A stretch of DNA of 46,480 nucleotides from Schoenoplectus triqueter (GCA_964058805.1 CAXKVV010000983.1:1-46480); one strand, 5' to 3'; positions 10,801 to 22,634 are shown, numbered from the stretch's first letter. Notes: generated by a model from the sequence alone, not told the origin. Numbers and translations are program-made.

Positions 10801-13145
10801 TTAAATTGAGAACAAGCAATTTAATATTTTTCTTATTGTTCGAATTTTGATTGGCCTCAGCTTTATTTTTCCTCTGTTTTTAGTTCCAGTATTGTTAAAC
10901 ATTGGTGTCAGTTAAAGGTCAACAACAGTAAGTCGATAAATAAAATCTTGTTATTTTCTTTTCAATCAAAAAGGCAGCTTTTTTTAAATACTGGAATGTA
11001 GAAGCACGAGTTCGTACTGATATAAAGACTTTTTAAGTCCTCAAAAAATAAAATAAGTTAACAAATATGGTCAGTCTCATTAGAAAGAGACATCCAAAGT
11101 CTGGCACATTATCAAACTCAATCACCAATAAAAATAGTCACATACCATATCAGATAATATCTGGAACAGTAAACAGGAAAAAAAATGAACTCACAAAGCG
11201 GTAGCAGCACTAAAGCGAATATCCTTCTCAAAGAAGTTCACAAATGTAGTCACAACCAGAGGGTTTTGATTTGACAGATACCACTCATGAGCTCCTGGTT
11301 GCTTTTTAGAAATCTGATCCTGGATTTCAGTCTCTAGCAGGGCCCGTAATCGTGAGAGACTGCACAATGAGAAATGCTAAAAAAATAATTTTGAAAAGCA
11401 AAAATGAAACAACATCATACAGCACTCTAATGCATCAACACACCATGAATGCCATTAAAAGAACAAGCACCCCAAATATCTCTAATATAGTGCAATGACC
11501 ATGAACACCCTTCATTTAAAATTATTACAAAATGACCAGATTTCTCTATTCTTCCACGCTTATGGATGAGATGATGAACTCTTCATGGCCTATCTAAGTA
11601 GATTGGGAGAGTGAAAGGATATCTCTCATGTTCTATAGGAATATATATGATATCCACTAAGTTTTTTATGTCCACACATGATATTGTTCTGATAGGGTAT
11701 AAGTACACCAACTTCTCCACATTTTTACAAGGGCACACCCAGGTCTTCCCCCAAGGACAGGTAAAAGTATTTCGGTTCAAATTACCTCCTTTGCACAAAC
11801 ACATTGGTATCTCTATCTCGTCCATCACCGCGTGAAGAGATCTCAATCGCAGCTTGCAAAAGCGAATCAACGGCAGCCTAAAACATATGTCGATATCAAT
11901 CTAAATAATAAACAGAAATAACACATCCCTTGTGTGTATATAATAATAGAAATGTAGACAGTACCTAACAAAGTTATACTTCACTTACTTATTAGAACAA
12001 CCTTCATATTTGCAACAACCACAACATTTGCAAATAAAACACCCATTAATAGTGAAGGTAAGGTTTTATCAAATAAAAATGACAAAAACAAATTGCGTGT
12101 AACTTTTAATATGCACGGTATTTCTAAGCACAAAAGGTTTGCTTCTTCTTAAGCCCAAAAAAATTGAAGTAAAATACACCTCATGTGAACTAACTAAAAA
12201 GAGGTTCAGCTGATTCCAAATCATGTATGGTTCAATCCCAGTACTTTTCCTCTGTTGTGTGTTTAAAGTCTCATGTAAAATGACCTAGCTTTGGCGTATT
12301 AGTTCAATACCAACTCAGAAAATGATTTAAATCATGCAAAATAACCTAGTACAATACTTGCTCAGAAAAATAATAGTTGAGAGGTTGGATTTTCATAGTA
12401 CTCAAGCATGTTGAGCATTTAAAACTCAGAGAATAATTTAAAAGACCGTAATCACTTTGAACAGGGAGTTCAGATAATCTAACTAATAATATTAACATAT
12501 ATACCATTTTTTCTTTTTGGTTGATCTGCGCTGGTTTCATGCGTCATTTGGAATTACCAATCAATTGTTCCATTTCAAATGAAGAGGTGAGAAATCAAAA
12601 TTGCTATTGGCAGAAATGGAAAATGCTTTGATTTAAATTACAAAACCTCTTGTAGCTACCTGATAAGAGAGTGACTTGATCCAAGCAAATCGATCGGCAC
12701 CAAGCCAAGTTTGAGAAAACCAAGAGCTTTTTGGCACTGAACTATGTTCCAAAAAGGCAAGCTCTACAGCCCTTGCTGCATCATATATTGATTGTACGAT
12801 CCCATTGCTCAGATCATCATTTTCTAACACCTGATCCAATTTAATCCTCATTTTCTCGACTTCACTGCTTGAACTAGCCTGTGTGGCCCCATTTACAGTC
12901 AAGCCATCATCAGATGATGCTCTTGCAATCACGCATGTCAGCCTCCTCTGTTTTCTCATCGATGGCTTTGGCCTCTTCCACTCAACCCAGCAGAGGCTGC
13001 ACCGACCAGAGGTGGAAGCATAGCAAAGATGGTAATTCTGGTGATTTGTATCAAAGAAGCCTCTACTGGAGAAGAATCTTATACCAAACCAATTATTTGG
13101 TGGCATATAGACCTTTGATGTGCTGTAAGAGGAAATATCAGTCAT
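4863..13145 (-). CDS. LETM1-like protein, 17 coding exons, 867 aa
   Basis: Exons in transcript order: 13145-12660, 11877-11786, 11359-11195, 10731-10335, 10221-10103, 10020-9948, 9314-9100, 9004-8960, 8720-8630, 8506-8330, 7877-7819, 6906-6828, 6182-6051, 5794-5669, 5559-5389, 5148-5089, 4979-4863. All 16 introns are GT-AG and all phases agree, giving 2,604 nt with no internal stop. The protein matches my recollection of the plant-specific LETM1-like family (Arabidopsis At3g11560/At5g06220 type), which differs from canonical mitochondrial LETM1. Residues 1 to about 77 are rich in Ser, Arg and aromatics and low in acidic residues, ending near CVIARAS, so I infer a plastid-type transit peptide. 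Residues 562-620 and 680-700 look coiled-coil. A hydrophobic stretch (about 795-823) follows the conserved GDELTEKEKKAL motif (777-788) and carries the LETM1-like signature. The role is inferred to be organelle membrane or ion homeostasis; the biochemical activity is not known from sequence. An ATG further upstream is possible but has no support. Confidence 0.93.
6313..6385 (+). repeat. Direct repeat next to the inverted repeat
   Basis: A segment AAGCATA(TA)CAAGATAGCAAGCCTG occurs twice, about 48 bp apart. The spacer contains ATTAAAATAATGAAGCA, which also occurs inside the right arm of the adjacent inverted repeat (6501-6517). The cluster suggests local template switching. Confidence 0.7.
6388..6559. 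repeat. Perfect 80-bp inverted repeat with a 12-nt loop, intron 12 of the LETM1-like gene
   Basis: Arm 6388-6467 is the exact reverse complement of arm 6480-6559 with no mismatch; the spacer is 6468-6479. A transcript of either strand could fold into an 80-bp stem. The arms include CAA/TTG triplet runs next to AAAGCC. Together with the TTGGGATTAAAGGC spacer junction these resemble the 3' tail of plant Au-type SINEs, as far as I recall that family. The repeat lies wholly in the intron between exons 13 and 12 (6183-6827), so it does not alter the protein. Confidence 0.9.
7396..7462 (+). repeat. Tandem duplication, about 33 bp x 2
   Basis: Two adjacent copies of a GAACAAAGC-T(n)-GGTTCAAAATTTGAT unit lie in an intron of the LETM1-like gene (between exons 12 and 11). 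They differ only in T-tract length. No function is suggested. Confidence 0.8.
9365..9480 (+). repeat. Degenerate tandem repeat, two copies
   Basis: Two copies of a GTTAACTAAGGG(C/T)ACAA-containing segment lie about 75 bp apart in an intron of the LETM1-like gene. They are imperfect. Confidence 0.5.
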
Positions 13146-13159
13146 AAGTTTTTTTTTTT

Positions 13160-13174
13160 GTGTGTGTGTGTGTG
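13160..13174 (+). repeat. (GT)n microsatellite in the LETM1-like leader
   Basis: A GT run follows a T-tract immediately 5' of the LETM1-like start codon (on the minus strand, CA repeats then A-tract, then ATG). Its length probably varies between individuals. Confidence 0.8.
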
Positions 13175-13310
13175 GATTGATGATCCGATTTTGGTCAACT
13201 GCAATGTGGTTATTGGCTCAACCTCTCAAGATTGTTAAGCAACTGTGTGTTAAGACAGTTAAGATTTTGTTACAGACATGGAAGTTGATACTGAAGCACA
13301 ACTTTTGCAA

Positions 13311-13434
13311 CAAAATCCGAACAAAATAACAACACGATTTGGCTCAACTCCTCAAATCGAACAAGTTTTTTTGAACAAAATCGGAACAAAATACAAGAGG
13401 ATTTGATTCAGTTCCTCAAATAAGCAAGGTTTTT
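13311..13434 (-). repeat. 65-bp tandem duplication in the LETM1-like leader region
   Basis: Two adjacent, diverged copies begin CAAAATCCGAACAAAATA (13311) and CAAAATCGGAACAAAATA (13376). They lie 170-290 bp upstream of the start codon, probably in the 5' UTR or a leader intron. Confidence 0.6.
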
Positions 13435-13800
13435 CAGTCCGATTGTCCCCAACCTAAAGTCAAGGTCTCGAGGAGGTTCAACGAAAACAAAACTGAATGG
13501 TTAGACGACACCACCGTAAGCTGCACTAGTGAAAGGAATTGAGACAAAAACCTAGTGAGACTGAGGCGAGTCAGCGACGCAGCGGTCATTTTTGTACTAA
13601 TCGCTCATTAACTTACGCTCGGTCCGACCAAATCAGAGAGACGAGATAGCGCGAAATCGAGAGAAAGCAGAAAGCAACTCTGACAGAGAGGAACGAGCAG
13701 AGACTGGAGACAGTGAAGCTAGAAGCCTAGATCAAAAGAGGAAGAGATCCGGTAACGTGAACACTCGGAGTTTGAATGGGTAAAACTGGTGGTGAGTAGA
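13435..13800 (-). promoter_or_regulatory. Likely 5' leader and core promoter of the LETM1-like gene
   Basis: This stretch is richer in G+C and, on the minus strand, in CT runs (TTTCTGCTTTCTCTCG), typical of plant housekeeping leaders. No clear TATA box is visible. A GTAAGT (minus strand, near 13610) followed by TTTCACTAGTGCAG (near 13530) could bound a small leader intron, which is inference only. Confidence 0.35.
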
Positions 13801-15781
13801 AAATGCGGGAGGTCGATAAATTATGGGCCTGATGCGAAATGGTAGGTGTTTGATGAGTCCAACGCATCCCTGACTGAGCACGCGCCGTTACACCACAAAC
13901 CGAACTTGCATCAAAACTAGACGCTCTATTTTGTTTTCTATATGCATGGGAAGGAATGTGGACGTTTCTTCTGTCTGTTTATTTTGTTCAAAGTTTGTTA
14001 TGAATTTACGAAATTATATTTTAGTATCCTCAACCATCCTATTGGATATTTTGATTTCTATTGTGAGAATTATACGATTCAATTTATGTGAGAATATTAG
14101 GGGCCGGATATGTAGTTCTAGTATTTCTATCCGCTTTTATTTGCAACATGCCACAAATATGTTGGGCAAATATTAGAAACAGAGTAGTATGATACGCATT
14201 ATATTGTCCCTTTGCTTTGGGGTCGGAGGCACTGAAACATCAATCGGGCCAAGATATACATAAAGATCTAGAATAATACGAATTTAGTATGGTAGTAGCA
14301 TTTTTACCTTAATTATTCATAATTATAATTATAGACAAATAAAAATGAGAGTTGATTGACCACCATTCGTTTCAAATAAATCCGCCTCTTCTTTGCTTTT
14401 TGTGTTGTTCTTGCTTTTTTTTTGCTTAATGACATAAATTTATTAAATTTGTGCTATTTTAACTTTTTAAGAGTTATGCTATAGCGGAGTACAAAAATAT
14501 TTTTATACTTCATGCTATATTTTTCATTTTTAAATTTAAAGGTTCAATTCAACCATTCAACGTGATCTCTATATTAAAATATATTTGAAGACTAAAATTT
14601 ATATTTTTTTAAAGGACAGAAAATATATTAATCTAATAATTCTTGAACTATCCAATAATAATGTACTCTTCAAAGAAATAAAAAAAATTAATCTCCACGC
14701 ATATTTTAATATAGATGTTGCTACAATTTTGTGCTAAAATTGGAATCAATTGAGGACCTCCGGTACAACGGATGAGAGAATAACTTCACTAGGAACAACT
14801 GAGATTACAAAGTGTTAGTAAGTTAATTTCATTTTTATGTTTCGTATCCATTAAATAAGAAGATCGTTTAATACAGTGACGAGCGTATGAATAATTAGGG
14901 GAGAGGTCAGCCCCTAATTTCACAGAAGTTATACGTCGACTCTAAGATTTACTATATATTTTGGTTTTGTGCGGTATATTAGCCCCTCTAAATTGTAATA
15001 CTCTAGTAACTTAAACCTACATCTCGGCCCATACTAAAATTATGATTCAGCTCATATAAATAATACTATGTTTATCTTTTGATAGAAATTAACGAAATGA
15101 ATTTATCTTACACCATCGTATATTCAAAACGGGTAAAGAAATTTCGTTTCGAATGGAGTTATATTTGGCGATTGCAGTCCAATAAGTTTTTTATATATCT
15201 GTGGAATAAGGGACTTAGTTTCATTTTATTTTACTTCATCGATGAATTGAATTGTATTGCGTTCAGAACATACGATATGGAGGAAATGAAACCGGACTTG
15301 CTTTTTGTGATAGTTTGATTTGTTCTAGATTGTATTCTTTTGCTTATTCTTACAAAAACATTTAAAATTCCACACATTAATTATTGTTGTTACTAGGGTT
15401 ACTATCCGTGTTTAGCCCCGGAAAAAAAATACCGATGAGAACTTGATTTTATAAGCTGATAAATCAAAGATATCAAAATAATAAAAAATATTATTAGTTA
15501 CGTCGAAATTATTTGCAGAAAATTAAAAGGTAACTTTAAATTTAATGTTGTCATTCATTTTATACTTTATATTTTTTGCTTAATAAAAAAATTAAAACTG
15601 ATAATTGTTGGATTAATATAAATAAATTGTAACTACAAAATCAAATGGTTTACAACATAAAATGATGATGTGATATGATTGAGAGGCTTTCCGGAGTCAA
15701 CATTTTTTTTTAATTTATATTATTGTTTAAGATATGAAATTTTTAAAACGAACTTATGTTTTAATCCGTAGTTCTTAATTT
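13801..15781. other. Intergenic stretch, no gene recognised
   Basis: AT-rich DNA with scattered T/A tracts. Segments with AGCCCCTAATTTC and TTAGCCCCTCTAAATTG near 14900-14990 resemble transposon debris, but no termini or target duplication could be fixed. The small open frames lack recognisable domains. Confidence 0.4.
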
Positions 15782-15786
15782 GGTTC
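15782..15786 (+). repeat. Target-site duplication GGTTC, left
   Basis: Matches GGTTC at 27299-27303 exactly and abuts the left LTR of the Copia element, fixing the element's outer limits at 15787 and 27298. Confidence 0.85.
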
Positions 15787-16941
15787 TGTCACACTTAACA
15801 TCTTTTTTGATTTGTCGATTTGTAAAACACTCTTAAATTTTACAATTTGCCTTGTTTGAGTTTTGTGCAGGGATTAACATGCAAATGGACTAGTGCACAA
15901 GAACCAAGACTAGTGCTGGGATATAAGAGCTTAATCAAGACTGCATTATGCTTAGGTTTAGTTAGATTCAAACTGGGTTGAATTGATCAAGATAAATTGA
16001 GCTTAAACAACAAGAAAATTACCTCTGCCCAGGGAATCGTTATAACGATTTAGTAAACGTTATAACGGTTCATCTCAATACTCAAAAATATTATAAGGCA
16101 GAAATATTCTAAAAAAAATAGAGTGTATCGTTATATAATGATTCAGTAATCGTTACAACGATTTGCGAAACGTATAACGATTCTGTAATCGTTATAACAT
16201 TTCATGAAATGCATAACGATTTGATAAATCGTTATAATGTTTCAAATCAGTTGATCCAACGGCTATTCTTTCTAAATCGTTATAACGATTCATGCCGAAA
16301 GAATAATTTCTTTAAAAAATCTATTTTAAAAGGATCACTTCTCTCACTGAAAATTATCTGATGAGTTGGAAGTTAACCAATCTAGCTAAATCATTACTCC
16401 AGAGAGCTTACTAACCATATACAAAATGAGAAAGATAATTCAAGAGATTGATACACTCAATTAGCCAAATCATTGTTCAAGCTCAATCTAACTTCTCTAT
16501 ATTCTCCCAACTTGATCCTTCGCTCACATTTCTTTTGAGTGTGTTGTCACTCACCCTTTTTGAGTGTATTGTTACTCTTATTACCGATAGGCTTGGCAGT
16601 CCATTTTTGTAAGGGACTAAGTTCTACAAGTGTAAAAATCCTTTTTAAATATATCGGCTCAATCTCAATTGTTAAAGGTTGAGAGTCCCGGAGACGTAGG
16701 CATTGTTAAAGTCGAACTCTGTTACATATTGTGTTCTTGCTTTATCTTTACTTTCTTTTCTCATATTTTTTTATTGCTATATTCTTGTGAGAATTGAATT
16801 GTTTTAAATCGTATTTCGCTGCCAATTATACTTGAACATTAAGCCCCAAACCGGTTTATATATTTCTACCTTAGGTTCTTTACATTCTTGCACCTTCTTG
16901 ACATTTCAATATCATCATCCTAGGGCTTAAAAAGTTTATCA
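15787..16941 (+). repeat. 5' LTR of the Copia element, 1,155 bp
   Basis: Runs from TGTCACACTTAAC to GTTTATCA. It aligns along its length with the split 3' LTR. It contains a cluster of ATCGTTATAACGAT-type palindromes at about 16030-16300. Compared with the 3' copy it has about 43 extra bp in the palindrome cluster and lacks an insertion seen near 26845. Confidence 0.88.
16026..16300 (+). repeat. Palindrome array (ATCGTTATAACGAT type) in the 5' LTR
   Basis: At least six perfect or near-perfect CGTTATAACG palindromes and half-palindromes occur in about 275 bp, spaced 25-45 bp apart. The same array, with a different number of units, is at about 19615-19850 in the 3' LTR. Such arrays could be protein-binding sites or sites of hairpin formation. 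Confidence 0.8.
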
Positions 16942-16944
16942 AAG

Positions 16945-16956
16945 TGGTATCAGAGC
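16945..16956 (+). other. Primer-binding site for initiator tRNA-Met
   Basis: TGGTATCAGAGC, the standard plant Copia primer site complementary to the 3' end of initiator tRNA-Met, lies three bases after the 5' LTR. Confidence 0.92.
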
Positions 16957-17002
16957 AGGTGCTCAGTTTTAATTGCTTTATTTGTGGTATTTTTGATCCA
17001 AA

Positions 17003-19069
17003 ATGACTTCTTTAATGCATGTAAAAGAACCCCCAACTCTAAGTCTTAATTGTAAAAATTTCAATTTTTAGAAGAAATGTATGGTGAATTACCTCAACAT
17101 TTTAGACATTTGGGATGTTGTCCAACATGGTTATGTACCACATTATGATCCTAGCAACCTCACAATGACACAAAATGTCAAAGAACTGAAATCTCAAAAT
17201 GATTATGCCGTCAATGTTATTTTAAATTCGGTTAGTGAAAAGATTGTTATACTATTTGGTACTACCGAAATTGCTAGTGAAATGTGGGAGACCCTATTGA
17301 ATAGATTTGAGGGAAACACTCAAATGAAAAGAACAAAATTAATGGGTCTAGAGTCTGAATTTAAAAAATTTTATATACAAAAAGGAGAATCAATTGAGAA
17401 TATGTATTTAAGATTAATGCATATTTTTAATGAATTTGATGAAGTTAGAGAATCCTTGTCTAACTCTAAAATTGTAGGTAAGATTTTTAGGGCAATGATG
17501 AGAAGACCAAGATGAGAGAGCATGATAAGCATTTTAGAAGCAATGCAAGGCTCTTTTGGTGAATTCACACATGAAGAAGTATTCACTCATCTTCTATGCT
17601 TTGAGGAGAAGCTACGACAAAACGGAGAGCTCATACCAAAACTCAAAGAAACCGCACTTCAAACTCAAAAATCTCCATCGCACCACTATTTGAGCAAGAC
17701 ATCATCTAGCTCATATTCTATGAATAATGAAGTCATTACGAAGATATTTGAAAGAATGTTAAATCTTGAAAAAGAGTACAATAAGGAGCGAGATGAGAAA
17801 GAAATGACATGTATATGCTTCTCATGCCATAAGGAAGGTCACACAACACATGATTGTTCTTTGATCTTTCCAAATAAGAAGAAGCAAAACTTTAAGATAA
17901 TTGATGCTATGCTAGCTACAAGCAACCATATTAAGAGAAAGAAAGATGAAAGAAATCCACTTAATTTTGCCCTAATTGCGCAAGTGGAGGAGAGCTCATC
18001 GCGTGGTGGATGTTGATGAGATTGTAGCAAGAAACAACATCACCGATTTGTGCACATTAGAGATCCTACACAAACATTGTAATATCTAAAAATATGAAGA
18101 TGAACTCATATGCATATAAGGTACAAACTTCTCAAGAATTTCAATTGCACAATCTAGAAGTACCTTACATTACATCCATTTGGGATGATAGTGATGCTGA
18201 TTATGCTGAGAATGATGATTTTTTGTTGAAAATGCAAATAATTTTGATAATGAGGATGTAACTAAATCTTTTGTATCTAATTTAGAGAGTCTTATTCATG
18301 ATTCATCTTCTCAAAAAGAGATAATTGACAGACTTAAAAATAAAATTTCAGAGTTTGAGTTAAAAGTTCAATCTTATGAGTTTAAATTGCAAAATTTGGA
18401 AAAGAATTGTCAAATGCACTTAGGTGAAGTTACAACATTAAAAATAAAAATGTAAACTTTAGAAACTGAAAATAGAACATTAAAATCCTCATGTATTTCA
18501 ACAAGCTTTACTTCAATTGATTTAGATAAAGTTATAGGTCAAAAGCCTAGCAACAAGTCGGGTCTTGAATATAAGAAATCTTCTAAGACTTTAAATTGCC
18601 CTAAATCAAAAGAGAAACAAAGTCAATGGTGAAATGCAAAAATTATGAAATCTACTAATGTTAAATATAAGCAATTTGATAAAAAAATTAACAAAGGAAA
18701 AGAAATTTTCAAAGCAACAATGCTATATTTTTTAATCCTAGTTGGTCAAACAAATTGTATTTTAAAGGGCTCAATGATTGGTTTTATAAGTTTAAAAATC
18801 AAAATAATTTTCAAACCAAAACTCAAAGATATGAGCATAAACAAGTTATTTCTCAAAAATATAAAAATATTTCTAAAGAAAGACTCAAGACTAAAACTCA
18901 AGGATTAAAAAAAATCTACCAAAATACATTTGTTAAAGGTAGTAAAAAGTCTCAAACATATATATTTTGCAATTATTGTTGTCATATTGGTCATATCTCA
19001 CTTGATTGCAAACTTAGAAAAGAAAACAATATTACAAATGTTGTTTGGGTTCCTAAAATTAAAAATTAG
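17003..19069 (+). pseudogene. Decayed Copia/Sirevirus-like gag
   Basis: The frame opens at ATG 17003 but has in-frame stops at 17069 (TAG), 17513 (TGA) and 18014 (TGA). It shifts frame at least twice further on. The pieces are recognisable in order: a UBN2-type gag core with WETLLNRFEG (17081-17515); a zinc knuckle CFSCHKEGHTTHDC (CX2CX4HX4C, near 17818-17859); a coiled-coil-like charged segment (about 18290-18470, other frame); and a second zinc knuckle CNYCCHIGHISLDC (18968-19009). It ends in VWVPKIKN, where protease would normally follow. No pol sequence follows. Codon use is strongly A/T-biased. Confidence 0.8.
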
Positions 19070-19112
19070 AGACCCAAATGCTTAATTGTCCATTCAAATC
19101 ATATATGCAACA

Positions 19113-19364
19113 TATTTAGGGGGAGTTAGCTAATGTATTATATTTTTTTATATTTTGAAAGTATTTTAAATTATTTATCTTATACACGATGCATATATTA
19201 AGGGGGAACAATCAATTTAGGGGGAGATAAATTGAAATATATTCTCTATTCGTACCATTTTGCTCGATTTTCAAAAAGGGGGGAAAGTTTTTTTGATGAA
19301 ATCCACATCATATGTTATATCTATGCACCCATGTATGTTTTGCAAATCGACAAAAGGGCGAGAT
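19113..19364 (+). other. Run of polypurine tracts before the 3' LTR
   Basis: Five purine-rich tracts occur within about 250 bp: AGGGGGAG (about 19119), AAGGGGGAA (about 19200), AGGGGGAGA (about 19220), AAAAAGGGGGGAAAG (about 19274) and AAAAGGGCGAGA (about 19352), the last abutting the 3' LTR. The last is the expected plus-strand primer; several upstream copies are a known Sirevirus trait. Confidence 0.75.
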
Positions 19365-19937
19365 TATTACACTTAACATCTTCTTTGATTTGTCGATTTA
19401 CAAAACACTCTTGAATTTTATAATTTGCCTTGTTTAAATTTTGTGCAGGGATTAACATGCAAATGGACTAGTGCACAAGAACCAAAACTAGTGCTGAGAT
19501 ATAAGAGCTTAATCAAGACTGTATTAGACTTAAGTTTAGTTAGATTCAAACTGGGTTGAATTGGTCAAGATAAATTGAGCTTAAATAATAAGAAAATTAT
19601 ATCTGCCCAGAGAATCGTTATAACGATTCAGTAAACATTATAACGGTTCATCTCAATACTCAAATATATTATAAGACAGAAATATTCTAAAAAGAAATCA
19701 GAGTGTATCGTTATGTAACGATTCAGTAATCGTTACAATGATTTATGAAATATATAACGATTCTGTAATCGTTATAACATTTCAGATCAGTTGATCCAAC
19801 GGCTATTCTTTCTAAACCGTTATAACGATTCGTAAACTGTTATAACGGTTCAGACCAAAAGAATAGTTTTTTCAGAAAATCTATTTTAAAATGATCACTT
19901 CTCTCATTGAAAATTATCTGATGAGTTGAAAGTTAAC
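19365..19937 (+). repeat. 3' LTR of the Copia element, left part
   Basis: Matches the 5' LTR from its first base. The terminal TG is now TA (TATTACACTT versus TGTCACACTT). It stops at AGTTAAC, where the second element is inserted, and resumes at 26696. Confidence 0.85.
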
Positions 19938-21510
19938 TGTTGACCCCTAAATATTTGAGGAATAATTCAAAAGAAAATTAAAACTCGGGTTAGGCCCGAG
20001 AGGCCCAATATTCCCGAAAAGCCCAAGAAGACCCATTAAACCCAACAGAGGTCTAAAAAGCTCAGACCAAGCCCGAGGACCCAGAAATTGAGGATAAAAT
20101 TAAAAGAAATTAGAAATGCTCAGAAAAAAGACTAATTGTCAAGACTCGGGAAATTCAAATCGAAAACCTCGTCAAAGTCAAAAATCTCAAAACTCAAATT
20201 TTATGAGAGAATTATGTTCTCCATAAAATACTAAGAATTTTCATCTCTTATTCGATATTATTGGAGTTACAAAAGTCGAGGAAATCCGGAAATGATCAAT
20301 TGACATAAATTAAATCAATTAATTGGGCACATAATTAATTGATGATTAACCAAGGGTAAAAAATCAAAATAAAAATTATCATAAATCTTGATATGATTTA
20401 TAAGATTTTTGGTGAAAAATTGGTGAATTTTGGATAAAGATATCTTTCAAGAAAAATTCAGAAAAGAAAAATATGAAGGGAAAATCGAAAAATCAGCTAA
20501 GTGGCTTTGTACGTAGTGCGTGAATCAAACACCTTTGGACCCACTTGTCATGATTGGTCTACAATTAAATATCATAAACCAAGTCTATCTAAGTAGGAAA
20601 GATGCCATGAACTCGGTTTTTTGTAAACCACCATATTGTCATTGGCTTGGCTTATGGTGCACCAAGTTCAAATAAAAGAGAAATCAACACTTGGCCTTAT
20701 TACCCAGTTTCTCTCCTCTGCCAACTAAGAAACTCGATAGCCCCTTTCAACCTTTTTCTTCTTCAGCGACAAAGGAAAGAAATTCAAAAAGAGGTGAGCC
20801 GAATTGTTCCAAATCGAAACCGAAATCTCAGAAAATCAGCCACTTCACACTCAAACAAGTAGGGATCCAAGTTCAATTTCAAAAGAAAGAGGCAAATTTG
20901 AGAGAAAATCGTAAACCTAAAAAAATTAGGAAAGAGTCAGAATAGCTTCGAAATTGGAGGAATATGGAGAAGAGGCGTTAGAGCCGAGCCATGCAAGCCA
21001 GTGCTTTCCCGGGCGGCAGAGTTGGTGTCAAAATAAAGAGGGAGGAAGAAGGGCTACGCAAGGAGGCCGAGGCGGCCCAGTAGAGGAGGCCCGAGACTCA
21101 AGGCTGCCATGAACCTACAGGCCAACCCCACACCAACAAAACCCGAGGCCCAGGTGCAAGCCTTTGACGAATCTGATGCTAGAGCCCGCAAGCCAACTCC
21201 AAGCCAGCACACGCCTCCACCAGCCGAACTTGTGCCAGTAAATACTTCCCCTGAAAACATGATTGCCAGTAAGCACCTCGCATAATATTTTTTGTTTTAT
21301 TTAGGTGTAGTGTTTATTTATGCGTTGGCAGAGCTGGTGTGGCAGTCTGCCATTGGGTAGTTAAAATAAAGGGGGTTGTTGATCAGATAAGTGGATGCCA
21401 TCTCAGATAAATTCGAAGATAGAGCAAAGCCTAAATCAAGGGATAAAACCGTAAAATTAAACCCCCTAAACCCTAATTCGAAAATCCAAACCCTAAACCT
21501 AATCTCTGAC

Positions 21511-21519
21511 TATAAAAGG
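21511..21519 (+). promoter_or_regulatory. TATA box in the 6.8-kb insert
   Basis: TATAAAAGG follows AAACCCTA-type telobox motifs (about 21465-21500) and precedes a C-rich likely start region. An AATAAA about 325 bp downstream could be the paired poly(A) signal. Confidence 0.5.
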
Positions 21520-22404
21520 ACCTCCACTTTCTCAATTAAAGACCCCCAGCAATTATAAAAAAAAACCCCTCTTCCCCCCAGATACAAGCCATAAACCCCA
21601 GCAATTATCACAAAAAAAGAAACAGCCCCCAAAAGACTACATATCTAAACCCTAAGCAACAATTCCCTCAGTAGCCAATACATAGCAAAACCCTAAGCCT
21701 CCTTCTCAGATCTAAGAAGAAACAGAGAAAACATACACTAGAATCCAACCCACACCAATCACAGATTAGAATAGGTATATCTCCTGCAATGTAATCTTTA
21801 GTGTTTTAGCATCTAGACTTGTAAATATAGTTTTTAATCAATAAAGTTGATGTTTAATCAAATCGTTCTCTGTTGCTCTTCCTTATGTTATTCACTGTTC
21901 TATCAAAAAGTAGTAACATTTATTTTCTTTTTCTTTTGTCTTGTTCCTTTGATCTCTTCTTGTGGCTTCTATTTTAAACTTGCAGAGCATCTCTCATTGT
22001 CTGTGAGTATTGACTAATCAAAATAAATGCTAAAGAATCCCTATACTAATATAGAATCAGTCTGAAACAGACTTATAATTTAAATGAAAGGGGATGAAGC
22101 TGCATATGCTTATTCTTTGTATTTTTTTTGTAACATTTGCTTCAGATTTTATCTTGATCAGTTTAAATCTGATTTGAGATGAAGTTTCATCTAAATTTTA
22201 TTTCTAATATTTCTTTTGTAAACATTTGCATTAGCAATATGACACTAGTTGCATATATGAATGTATGAGCTAATGAAACCCTCTTTATATAGTAATCAGA
22301 TTTTAGAATCTGTTAAGATCAAATGTAATGGGTGAGGCTCTCAAACTTCAAGTGGTGTTTTAAATAAAAGCATAAATACTTACTGCCTTAAAAATATATA
22401 TAAA

Positions 22405-22461
<57 letters not shown>
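22405..22461 (+). repeat. (AAT)n microsatellite
   Basis: An uninterrupted run of about 19 AAT units lies inside the 6.8-kb insert. Confidence 0.95.
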
Positions 22462-22464
<3 letters not shown>

Positions 22465-22634
22465 GGGATCTGTTTTGTTTATAGTCCCTGTCATATTTTA
22501 TCTCATTTTCTGATTATCACTTTGTCTTTAATGTTTATGTTATGTGTTATGAAAAACTTACTTTTTTAAAATATATAAAATTGGCTAATATACAACTTGA
22601 ATCAGTTTTTGAAAGATTAAAGTTCTCCTTAATC

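Noticed and set aside
12191..12240. B-box-like GGTTCAATCCC, possible tRNA or SINE
   Set aside because: No matching A-box or cloverleaf could be drawn around it.
13931..14176. 81-codon plus-strand frame upstream of the LETM1-like gene
   Set aside because: No conserved motif, splice partner or promoter evidence.
16026..16300. CRISPR-like array
   Set aside because: The repeats are palindromes at uneven spacing within a plant LTR; no cas genes and wrong kind of organism.
21054..21260. 68-codon minus-strand frame, Gly/Ala-rich
   Set aside because: G+C-rich stretch inside the candidate LTR; frame has no start context, domain or splice partner.
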